This document shows, piece by piece, positions 1 through 5,498 of a stretch of 8,836 nt of DNA; the first letter of the stretch is position 1; each line of letters opens with the position of its first letter. The notes under the pieces were generated by a model. The model was not told the DNA's origin, did no database searches, and saw only the letters and a list, made by a program, of their open reading frames with translations. Source of the stretch: Anaerolineae bacterium. Lineage in GTDB: Bacteria; Chloroflexota; Anaerolineae; 4572-78; J111. Both the position numbers and the translations under genes were made by a program. Location of the stretch: positions 1-8,836 of the forward strand of contig JAGRBY010000284.1 of assembly GCA_020433835.1 (NCBI GenBank), given 5' to 3'.

Positions 1-547
1 CCGGACAAATGGCATTGACGGTAATGCCGTGCGGACCGCCCTCGAGCGCGGTGGTTCGCGTTAAACCAATCAAACCGTGTTTGGCCGAAATATAGCCGGC
101 CTTAAAGGGCGAAGCAACCACCCCGTGAATGGAAGACATATTGATGATGCGTCCCCAACCTTGCTCTTTCATCGAAGGCCAGGCATAGCGGGTTAACAAA
201 AAGGGCGCGGTCAACATCAGGGCGATCATCGTGTCCCATTTGTCTTCGGAGAAATCTTCAATAGGATCGATGTTTTGAAAACCGGCGTTGTTAACCAAGA
301 TATGGACTGTGCCAAACGTTTCAAGCGTCCGGTCAATCAGCCGCCGACAGTCGGCCCGTTGGCTGAGGTCGCCTTGCACAAACAGGCCATCGAGCCGATC
401 GGCGGTGGCTTGCCCGGCCTGGGCATTGATATCGCTAATAACAACCTTGCCGCCGTCCCCGGCAAACCGTTCGGCAATGGCCAAACCAATACCACTTGCT
501 CCGCCGGTTACAACGGCAACTTTATCGCGAATGACACTTTCCCCCAT
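1..547 (-). CDS. bdhA: D-3-hydroxybutyrate dehydrogenase, short-chain dehydrogenase/reductase (partial, C-terminus off the window)
   Basis: This is a classical SDR that should interconvert 3-hydroxybutyrate and acetoacetate with NAD(H) in the cytoplasm, as part of ketone-body or polyhydroxybutyrate metabolism. The visible 182 residues include the cofactor motif TGGASGIG (14-21), NNAG (86-89), catalytic Ser139, and YxxxK with Tyr152 and Lys156. Gln91, His141 and Lys149 fall where the substrate-carboxylate residues of characterised 3-hydroxybutyrate dehydrogenases lie (Gln94, His144, Lys152 from memory, constant offset of 3). Together with the stretches MLTAPFLLT and LEGGPHGITVNAICP this favours BdhA over a generic SDR. 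The Asn of the SDR tetrad is Met at 111. The ATG at 547 is supported by AAGGAG eight bases upstream. The last quarter of the protein, roughly 75 residues, is missing off the left edge. Confidence 0.9.
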   Translation of the reverse strand, partial: MGESVIRDKVAVVTGGASGIGLAIAERFAGDGGKVVISDINAQAGQATADRLDGLFVQGDLSQRADCRRLIDRTLETFGTVHILVNNAGFQNIDPIEDFSEDKWDTMIALMLTAPFLLTRYAWPSMKEQGWGRIINMSSIHGVVASPFKAGYISAKHGLIGLTRTTALEGGPHGITVNAICP

Positions 548-596
548 TGGATAACTCCTTCTATAAGTATGAAGCTGGTTAATTTAGGACAGGGCA

Positions 597-625
597 ACAG
601 TAGCATAATCTTGAAGTAATGTCAA
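597..625 (-). promoter_or_regulatory. sigma70-type promoter for the hydroxybutyrate dehydrogenase gene
   Basis: On the minus strand there is a perfect -35 box TTGACA (620-625), a 17-base spacer and a -10 box TACTGT (597-602). The -10 is preceded by TG one base upstream, giving an extended TGCTACTGT. The -10 hexamer itself is weak (3 of 6), and the consensus -35 and extended -10 compensate. Transcription would start near 590, giving a leader of about 43 bases that contains the AAGGAG site. Confidence 0.6.
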
Positions 626-710
626 TGACTTCGACTGTTATTACTATACCCTGAGATGGGGCCAGTTTTTGCTATTTGGTAACATTTCAGCAGAGATGAC
701 TTCGCTAACA

Positions 711-734
711 GGCTAAGGCTGAGGCTAAGGCTAA
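711..734. repeat. short GGCTAA hexamer tandem repeat
   Basis: Four tandem copies of a hexamer are present: GGCTAA, GGCTGA, GGCTAA, GGCTAA. They lie in the divergent intergenic region, away from both promoters. I can assign no function; replication slippage is the simplest origin. Confidence 0.6.
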
Positions 735-801
735 GAAACGACAAATTAGGTTGGCCCAGCCTTCACGTGCTGAGGGCTTATCCAGTTGAGATGTACGAAT
801 G

Positions 802-894
802 TCATTTCGGAGCGAAGCAGGAGCGAGAAATCCCTCAGAACGCTGTCTAAAACCGAAGGCTGTCGGAGATTTCTCGCCTTGGGCTTCGAAATAC
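802..894. repeat. imperfect inverted repeat, probable dispersed non-coding element
   Basis: Two pairs of arms are nested. The outer arms ATTTCGGAGC (804-813) and GCTTCGAAAT (883-892) match at 9 of 10 positions. The inner arms GCGAGAAATC (823-832) and GATTTCTCGC (868-877) are perfectly complementary over 10 bases, with 35 bases between them. The wording of the arms resembles short repeats scattered between genes of many environmental bacterial genomes. That is recollection, not a search result. No open frame lies inside. An RNA of either strand could fold into a long hairpin, but no T-tract follows it. Confidence 0.55.
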
Positions 895-962
895 CATGAA
901 CTACGTAACTGCTATCGATAAAACAGACCCGCCGGATAACGCCCGATAATCTTAAATTTTGT

Positions 963-991
963 TTGACGCCCCCGTATGCTCGTGCTAGAAT
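963..991 (+). promoter_or_regulatory. strong sigma70-type promoter for the cysteine desulfurase-mnmA genes
   Basis: The -35 box TTGACG (963-968; 5 of 6) and the -10 box TAGAAT (986-991; 5 of 6) are separated by exactly 17 bases. Transcription should start near 998, leaving a leader of about 130 bases before the preferred start codon at 1127. Confidence 0.75.
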
Positions 992-1021
992 AATGGTCGT
1001 CAGTCAGAATCATCTCGATCC

Positions 1022-1069
1022 ATGAGGCAGCGTAAGCCCCCTGTAAGGCTGTCTAAAAGCCTCATTTTT
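1022..1069 (+). promoter_or_regulatory. terminator-like hairpin in the cysteine desulfurase leader (possible attenuator)
   Basis: GCCTCAT (1059-1065), running into five T residues (1065-1069), can pair with ATGAGGC (1022-1028) over 7 bases. Alternatively AGCCT (1058-1062) can pair with the nearer AGGCT (1046-1050) across a 7-base loop. The two pairings exclude each other, as in attenuators. The stems are short and no known riboswitch or T-box motif is recognised, so a regulatory role is only a suggestion. Confidence 0.3.
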
Positions 1070-1126
1070 GCGAGAAGATACCATTCGCCGTTAAATACAT
1101 TCACCTATCACACGATTTGGTTGATT

Positions 1127-2311
1127 ATGCCGATAAAACGCTCAATATATCTCGATCATGCGGCTTCGACACCCACGGATCCGCAAGTTGTCGAGGCGAT
1201 GCTGCCTTATTTTACCGAAATCTATGGCAATGCTTCCGGCGTCCACGCCCAGGCGCGGGCCAGCGCCCAGGCGATTGATGATGCCCGCCAAAAAGTGGCC
1301 GAGGTGTTAGGCTGCACCGCCGCCGAAATTGTTTTTACCGGCTGCGGCACGGAGTCTGATAACCTGGCTATTCGCGGCGTGGCCTGGGCCAAAAAACAAG
1401 CCGGTGAGGGCAACCACATCATTACCTCGCCCATCGAGCACCACGCCGTTAGCCACACCATCAACCAGTTGTGTAATAAATTTGGCTTCGAACAAACGGT
1501 GGTGCCGGTTAATTATGAAGGGTTGGTCGATATAAACGCTCTCGAAGCGGCTATCCGGCCCGAAACGACGCTTATTAGCGTGATGTACGCTAACAATGAA
1601 GTCGGCTCGCTGCAACCTATCGCCGATATCGGCGCGTTGGCCCGATCGCGCGATATTACGTTTCATACCGATGCCGTCCAAGCGGCCGGTTACGAATCGC
1701 TGCGGGTTGATGCCCTTAGCGTCGATTTGCTGGCGATTTCCGGCCATAAAATTTACGCGCCCAAAGGTGTCGGCATTTTGTACGTGCGGCGCAATACCCG
1801 GCTGCTGCCGACGCTAACCGGCGGCGGCCACGAAGAAAATCGCCGGCCCGGCACCGAAAATGTGCCGTATATCGTCGGCATTGCTAAAGCTCTGGAGTTG
1901 GTTGCAGCCCAACGCAAAGCCGAAAATCGTCGGGAAATGGCGCTGCGCGATAAACTCATCAATGGCGTACTGACCAGCATTCCCGACAGCCATTTGACCG
2001 GCCATCCAACCCAACGGCTGCCCAATAACGCCAGCTTTGTCTTTGGCGGCTGCGAGGCCGATCCTATCTTGATGCATCTTGACCTGGCCGGTATTCAGGC
2101 CGCCAGCGGCAGCGCTTGCACCACCGGAATGCCGGAGCCAAGCCACGTTTTAACCGCAATGGGCGTGCCGTATGATTTGGGGCTAAGCGCTCTGCGTTTG
2201 ACCGTCGGGCGGCAAACGACCGAAGCTGATATCGATACAGTGCTGGCCGTTTTGCCGGACGTCATTCATAAGGTGCGGCAGCTCAATCCGGCTTACTCAA
2301 TGAGTGCGTAG
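1127..2311 (+). CDS. iscS: cysteine desulfurase, IscS/NifS class (group I)
   Basis: This PLP-dependent enzyme takes sulfur from L-cysteine as a protein persulfide, releasing alanine. Of its 394 residues, YLDHAAS (8-14) is the family N-terminus, GNASGVH (34-40) is a family motif, EHHAV (104-108) supplies the His that stacks on PLP, HTDAVQAAG (180-188) binds the cofactor, Lys208 in SGHK forms the Schiff base, and Cys331 in SGSAC is the persulfide cysteine. ENRRPGTEN (237-245) is also typical. The frame is open back to an ATG at 1022, adding 35 unrelated basic residues. I prefer 1127 because homologues begin a few residues before YLD; neither start has a clear ribosome binding site. The gene lies 95 bases upstream of mnmA, as yrvO does in Bacillus, so it probably serves tRNA thiolation. 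A wider Fe-S role is possible, although no iscU is visible. Confidence 0.93.
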   Translation: MPIKRSIYLDHAASTPTDPQVVEAMLPYFTEIYGNASGVHAQARASAQAIDDARQKVAEVLGCTAAEIVFTGCGTESDNLAIRGVAWAKKQAGEGNHIITSPIEHHAVSHTINQLCNKFGFEQTVVPVNYEGLVDINALEAAIRPETTLISVMYANNEVGSLQPIADIGALARSRDITFHTDAVQAAGYESLRVDALSVDLLAISGHKIYAPKGVGILYVRRNTRLLPTLTGGGHEENRRPGTENVPYIVGIAKALELVAAQRKAENRREMALRDKLINGVLTSIPDSHLTGHPTQRLPNNASFVFGGCEADPILMHLDLAGIQAASGSACTTGMPEPSHVLTAMGVPYDLGLSALRLTVGRQTTEADIDTVLAVLPDVIHKVRQLNPAYSMSA

Positions 2312-2363
2312 CGCCAGCGTTAGGCAATCCTTTATCTCGATGCTAAACTATGGGTAGACAAGG

Positions 2364-2385
2364 GCGAGCCAAGGCTCGTCTTTTA
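2364..2385 (+). terminator. possible intrinsic terminator or attenuator between the desulfurase gene and mnmA
   Basis: CGAGCC (2365-2370) and GGCTCG (2373-2378) are complementary and extended by a G-T pair. The structure is followed by TCTTTTATT. The two-base gap forces the loop to open, so the effective stem is 5 bp. It could reduce or process the transcript before mnmA. I see no separate mnmA promoter in the gap, so read-through is likely. Confidence 0.45.
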
Positions 2386-2406
2386 TTATAGAAACGATAA
2401 AAAGCT

Positions 2407-3495
2407 ATGAACGACAATCAATCCTCAGCAAAAAGAGTCATTGTGGCGATGAGCGGCGGCGTCGACAGCTCTGTGGCGGCGGCGCTGCTGGTCGAGCAAG
2501 GTTACGAGGTCATTGGCCTGATGCTGCGCTTGTGGTCGGAACAGGGCGGCGGTGCGAACCGCTGCTGCACGCCCGATGCCGTAAATGACGCGCGCCGGGT
2601 GGCCAATGCGCTCGGTATTCCGTTTTATGTGCGTGATTACAAGGAAGTATTCAAATCAACCGTGGTCGATTTCTTTATCGACGGCTATGCGCGGGGCGTA
2701 ACACCTAACCCTTGCATTGTTTGTAACCGTGATATCCGGTTCGACCGGCTGCTCAAGGAAGCGATGAGTTTAGGCGGCGATTATCTGGCGACCGGCCATT
2801 ATGCCCGCGTGCGGCAAGCCGAAGACGGCAGCTATCAATTGCTGCGCGGGCTGGACCCCGGCAAAGACCAAAGCTATATGCTGTATACGATGACTCAAGA
2901 GCGTTTGGCTCACCTGCTCTTTCCGGTTGGCGAACATCACAAAAGTGTTATTCGGCAGATTGCCAAAGACAAAAATCTGCCGGTTTTTAATCGACCGGAC
3001 AGTCAAGACCTGTGCTTTTTAGGGCCGGGCGACTATCGCTCGTTTTTGTATCGCAATGCGCCGGATGTGGTGCAAAGCGGCCCTATTCTCGATACGGCGG
3101 GCAAGCAAGTGGGCGAACATCAGGGGTTGGCTTTCTATACCATCGGGCAGCGCAGAGGGCTGGGGCTGTCGGCTCCGCAGCCGATGTATGTTATCGAAAA
3201 GAATACGCACACCAACAGCCTGATTGTCGGCAGCAAAGAGGATTTAGGGCAAACATCCCTAACTGCTCACGAAGTTTCGTACGTGGGTCAACCTCCGGCA
3301 GAACCGATAGCTATCAAAGCCAAAATCCGTTACAAATCCCGCGAGATGGACAGCAAACTCATCCCCCTGGCCGACGGGCGGGCCGAGTTGGTGTTTGATA
3401 TGCCGCTGAGTGGTATTACGCCCGGTCAAGCCGTTGTTTTTTATCAAGGTAATGTCGCGCTGGGGGGCGGCACCATTGAAAAGGCCGGAGTGTAG
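2407..3495 (+). CDS. mnmA: tRNA-specific 2-thiouridylase MnmA
   Basis: MnmA uses ATP and persulfide sulfur to make 2-thiouridine at wobble position 34 of Lys, Glu and Gln tRNAs. The 362-residue product is full length for the family. SGGVDSS (16-22) is the pyrophosphatase loop that adenylates the tRNA uridine. NPCIVC (101-106) and DSQDLC (198-203) carry the two redox cysteines, Cys106 and Cys203; their spacing of 97 matches Cys102 and Cys199 of the E. coli enzyme. ATGHYAR (128-134) and YTIGQRRGLG (244-253) are further family motifs, and the C-terminal third is the beta-barrel domain. The gene follows a cysteine desulfurase, its natural sulfur donor, and a small membrane protein starts 6 bases after its stop. 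The ATG at 2407 has only a weak A-rich ribosome binding region. Confidence 0.96.
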   Translation: MNDNQSSAKRVIVAMSGGVDSSVAAALLVEQGYEVIGLMLRLWSEQGGGANRCCTPDAVNDARRVANALGIPFYVRDYKEVFKSTVVDFFIDGYARGVTPNPCIVCNRDIRFDRLLKEAMSLGGDYLATGHYARVRQAEDGSYQLLRGLDPGKDQSYMLYTMTQERLAHLLFPVGEHHKSVIRQIAKDKNLPVFNRPDSQDLCFLGPGDYRSFLYRNAPDVVQSGPILDTAGKQVGEHQGLAFYTIGQRRGLGLSAPQPMYVIEKNTHTNSLIVGSKEDLGQTSLTAHEVSYVGQPPAEPIAIKAKIRYKSREMDSKLIPLADGRAELVFDMPLSGITPGQAVVFYQGNVALGGGTIEKAGV

Positions 3496-3501
3496 GCAGC
3501 T

Positions 3502-3750
3502 ATGCCGCCCTTTATCCTGCTATCGCTGCTGTTAGGCGGGGTGTTCGGCACCCTCTTCCATTTGTGGCGAGGCCGGTCGTTGCGCGATTTAATTTTGTAT
3601 CTGCTGGCCGGGATTATCGGATTTGTGCTGGGTCAAAGCATCGCTATGATAATGGGCCTTGAAATGTGGTTAATTGGCCCGCTGCATATTGTCGAAGCTA
3701 CGATAGTGAGTTGGGGCGGCCTGTTTTTGGTTGATTGGCTAAAAATTTAG
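3502..3750 (+). CDS. small three-helix membrane protein of unknown function
   Basis: I do not recognise a named family. The 82 residues are almost wholly hydrophobic, with helices at about 3-22, 30-50 and 54-78. The only strongly charged loop, WRGRSLRD (22-29), lies between helices 1 and 2. Its positive charge suggests that this loop faces the cytoplasm and that the C-terminus is outside. Gly-rich stretches (LGGVFG, LAGIIGFVLG) suggest close helix packing. The start lies 6 bases after the mnmA stop, with AGG five bases ahead, so translation is probably coupled to mnmA. This adjacency alone does not link it to tRNA modification. I have the impression that similar proteins occur in Chloroflexota, which needs a search. 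Confidence 0.75.
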   Translation: MPPFILLSLLLGGVFGTLFHLWRGRSLRDLILYLLAGIIGFVLGQSIAMIMGLEMWLIGPLHIVEATIVSWGGLFLVDWLKI

Positions 3751-3786
3751 CGAGAAGCTTAAAATTAGCATCGCGTTGAATTCAAT

Positions 3787-3815
3787 TTTCTTAGAACAAC
3801 ATAATATGCTAAAAT
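3787..3815 (+). promoter_or_regulatory. extended -10 promoter for the YtxG/YtxH-like genes
   Basis: TGCTAAAAT (3807-3815) is an extended -10 with the hexamer TAAAAT (5 of 6). The -35 region at 3787-3792 (TTTCTT) is poor, as tolerated for extended -10 promoters. The whole gap is AT-rich. Transcription would start near 3822, about 39 bases before the ATG at 3861. Confidence 0.5.
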
Positions 3816-3860
3816 GCAAGCCAATTCTAAATTCTAATCCTTAAAATAGAGAACAGGTGC

Positions 3861-4331
3861 ATGGCTGACGAAATAACACTGCCACAGAATTACCCGGATG
3901 TCGAAAATTCTCGACCAGAACTTTCGGCAAAACCGGCCGACAAAAGACCACTTATTATCGGCATTGTCGTTGCCGTTGTTATTATCGCCATTTTTGGGGG
4001 CATAGGGGCTTGGCTTTTTTACCATCCTCCGGCTGCCGCCGTTTTGCGCGATATTTTTATTATCTTTTTGGGGCTTGGCGTTTTTCTGATCATTTTATTG
4101 CTCATTATATTGGTTGTTATTACCGCCTACTTGGTTATCAAGGTCAATGATTTGGTTCAATTGTTGGATCGTGAAGTTAGGCCGGTATTGAATAAATTAC
4201 AAGAAACAACCACAACCATTGGCGGAACGGCAACGTTTATAAGCGAAAAAGCGGTGCAACCGGTTATTTCAACGGCCAGTATGGCTGCCGGTGTTAACGC
4301 TATTTTCCGAGCGTTGTTCAAAAGAAAATAA
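3861..4331 (+). CDS. two-helix membrane protein, YtxG/DUF948-like
   Basis: The 156-residue product has an acidic, Pro-rich N-terminal tail (1-30), a helix at about 31-53, a short HPP turn region, and a long second helix at about 63-94. A charged, helical cytoplasmic-type region (95-156) follows, ending in KRK. The segment VRPVLNKLQETTTTIGG, followed by SEKAVQPVIS, resembles DUF948 proteins such as Bacillus YtxG, which have a membrane helix then a coiled region with repeated 'P-x-hydrophobic' and Thr-rich turns. The next gene is YtxH-like, and ytxG-ytxH is a known Bacillus general-stress pair, which strengthens the call. DUF948 proteins usually have one helix; the second here is a difference. 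There is no signal peptide, and the ribosome binding site is weak (AGG close to the ATG). Function is unknown; an envelope-stress role is inferred from context. Confidence 0.7.
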   Translation: MADEITLPQNYPDVENSRPELSAKPADKRPLIIGIVVAVVIIAIFGGIGAWLFYHPPAAAVLRDIFIIFLGLGVFLIILLLIILVVITAYLVIKVNDLVQLLDREVRPVLNKLQETTTTIGGTATFISEKAVQPVISTASMAAGVNAIFRALFKRK

Positions 4332-4373
4332 AGGACTTATGTAGTGTAGTAAAGAAAGGAAAGGAGTACCATC

Positions 4374-4760
4374 ATGGCAAGTCAAAATGAGGGCGGAGCA
4401 TTTTTTGCAGGTTTGGTCATTGGAGGACTCGTTGGTGCTGCTCTGGCCTTGCTCTTGGCCCCTCAATCCGGTGAAGAAACACGAGCTCAAATTCGCGATA
4501 GAAGCCTTGAGTATAAAGATTTAGCTGAAGAAAACATCATGGAAGTTCGCAGTCGCGCTTCGGATGTTGGCCTTAAGGCGCAAGAGCAAGTAGCGGCTTT
4601 ACAAGCAAAAAGCATGGAAGCCATTGAAAAAGGTAAAGTAAGCGCTACGGAAGCGCTCGAAAAAGGCAAGCAAAGCGCAACTGATGCCTTCCAAAAAGGA
4701 AAAGAAAGCGTTAACCAGGCGATGAATCGCAGTGGCGGCGATCTTAACGAAGCCGGTTAA
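4374..4760 (+). CDS. YtxH-like protein with LEA-like 11-residue repeats
   Basis: The N-terminus carries the YtxH signature: a Gly/Ala-rich hydrophobic segment (11-30) running into LLLAPQSGEETR (26-37). This is the hallmark of the YtxH general-stress family and probably anchors or dips into the membrane. The remainder is polar, charged and predicted helical. At residues 83-115 it becomes three tandem 11-residue units: AIEKGKVSATE, ALEKGKQSATD, AFQKGKESVNQ. Repeats of this length and composition recall group 3 LEA and apolipoprotein-type amphipathic helices, which protect or coat membranes under drying or osmotic stress. A strong AAAGGAG site seven bases before the ATG suggests high expression. 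It follows the YtxG-like gene by 42 bases, and a terminator lies downstream. The product is 128 residues. The role in stress is inferred from the family, not seen. Confidence 0.83.
   Translation: MASQNEGGAFFAGLVIGGLVGAALALLLAPQSGEETRAQIRDRSLEYKDLAEENIMEVRSRASDVGLKAQEQVAALQAKSMEAIEKGKVSATEALEKGKQSATDAFQKGKESVNQAMNRSGGDLNEAG
4620..4718 (+). repeat. three 33-base coding repeats in the YtxH-like gene
   Basis: Codons 83-115 form three in-frame 33-base units encoding A-hydrophobic-(E/Q)-K-G-K-x-S-x-x-x. The units differ at many third codon positions, so the duplication is old and maintained at the protein level. Confidence 0.75.
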
Positions 4761-4772
4761 TTTGGTCTTTCC

Positions 4773-4792
4773 GCTGTACGCTGTAGTACAGC
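4773..4792 (+). other. 7-bp hairpin after the YtxH-like gene
   Basis: GCTGTAC (4773-4779) and GTACAGC (4786-4792) pair perfectly around a 6-base loop. No T-tract follows, so this is more likely an RNA 3'-end stabilising hairpin or degenerate terminator than a working terminator. The true terminator lies just downstream. Confidence 0.45.
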
Positions 4793-4815
4793 ATAATATC
4801 AAAGCAGCAAATTTT

Positions 4816-4846
4816 AGAGGCGACGGCTTATGTCTTCGCCTCTTTT
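4816..4846 (+). terminator. intrinsic terminator of the YtxG/YtxH-like genes
   Basis: AGAGGCGA (4816-4823) pairs perfectly with TCGCCTCT (4836-4843) over 8 bases with a 12-base loop, followed by TTTT then GTTG. This ends the stress-type operon 56 bases after its last stop codon. Confidence 0.75.
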
Positions 4847-4915
4847 GTTGAATGTTGATAAATGTTACTATTCATAGGATTTCTTTAATTCGTTCTCTCA
4901 ACACGGGCAAATTCG

Positions 4916-5488
4916 ATGAGAAAACCACGATATCTCAATTATTGGCTGCTCCCACTCTTTTTGTTCTTTTTTACATTACTCCTTTCACCCCAAGTTGCGG
5001 CATTTGACGCTAAAATATATATTCCCCTTCTCCTTAAACCCTCATGTTTAAGCAATAGCCAAGAAATGGAGCTGGCCGAATTACTTGAGCAGGATCCAGG
5101 GCAAAAACGTCCGTCTCTTACGTGCAATTCTATCTTAGCCCAGGTAGCGCACGCTCGCGCGGCGGATATGGCCCAGCGCGAATATTTTAGCCATGTCAAT
5201 CCTGATGGTCATGGCCCCAATTATCTGGTTGAAGAAGCGGGGTATATCTTGCCTTCGTTTTATAGCGACGACCCGGCAGCTAACAACATCGAGTCGATTG
5301 CCGCCGGCCGATCGACAGCGGAGGCAACATGGGAGCAGTGGATGGCATCGAGCAGCCACCGTACGCATCTTTTGGGGCTAGACTCATTTTTTGCGGAACA
5401 AATTGAATACGGGGTGGGCTATGTTTATGATGCGGACAGCCCGTATGGGCATTACTGGGTTGTTATTACCGCGAAACCAGGGCCATAG
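4916..5488 (+). CDS. secreted CAP (SCP/PR-1-like) domain protein
   Basis: The 190-residue product begins with a Sec signal peptide: MRKPR, a hydrophobic core (about 10-24) and a likely cleavage near VAA (27-29). IYIPLLLKP (34-42) follows, a stretch I associate with exported Chloroflexota proteins. The CAP domain spans about 67-187. EYFSHVNPDG (89-98) gives His93, NNIES (123-127) gives Glu126, and WMASSSHR (142-149) gives His148. GHYWVVITA (178-186) is the closing strand. These match the His/Glu cavity residues of bacterial CAP proteins. Cys44 and Cys70 are the only cysteines and could form a disulfide. Bacterial CAP proteins are extracellular and their activity is mostly undefined. Upstream is a terminator, so the gene is its own unit, though I see no good promoter or ribosome binding site. 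It converges on nnr, with 10 bases between stops. Confidence 0.88.
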   Translation: MRKPRYLNYWLLPLFLFFFTLLLSPQVAAFDAKIYIPLLLKPSCLSNSQEMELAELLEQDPGQKRPSLTCNSILAQVAHARAADMAQREYFSHVNPDGHGPNYLVEEAGYILPSFYSDDPAANNIESIAAGRSTAEATWEQWMASSSHRTHLLGLDSFFAEQIEYGVGYVYDADSPYGHYWVVITAKPGP

Positions 5489-5498
5489 CGCCCGCGGT

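Larger units (their letters stand above)
548..962. other. gene-free divergent intergenic region
   Basis: This gap separates the leftward dehydrogenase gene from the promoter of the rightward sulfur genes. It holds the dehydrogenase promoter, the GGCTAA repeats and the inverted-repeat element listed separately. Between 626 and 710 and between 735 and 800 I see no convincing gene, RNA or regulatory site. Frames entering from the dehydrogenase gene are antisense shadows. Confidence 0.6.

Noticed and set aside
275..619. Plus-strand frame antisense to the hydroxybutyrate dehydrogenase gene
   Set aside because: The minus strand encodes clear SDR motifs; the opposite frame has no recognisable features and no ribosome binding site.
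711..734. Hexamer repeat as a possible CRISPR or iteron array
   Set aside because: The units are only 6 bases with no spacers, and no cas or replication gene is near.
1022..1126. Start of the cysteine desulfurase at the upstream ATG (1022)
   Set aside because: The 35 added residues do not resemble the family, whose members begin a few residues before YLD, and there is no ribosome binding site. I kept 1127 as the start and noted the extension as a question.
3738..3751. Palindrome GCTAAA-AA-TTTAGC at the end of the small membrane protein gene
   Set aside because: It is AT-rich, overlaps the stop codon, has a two-base loop and no T-tract, so it is not a credible terminator.
4855..4889. TTGATA at 4855-4860 as -35 of a promoter for the CAP gene
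   Set aside because: The nearest -10-like hexamers (4875-4880 and 4884-4889) give spacers of 14 and 23 bases, both unsuitable.
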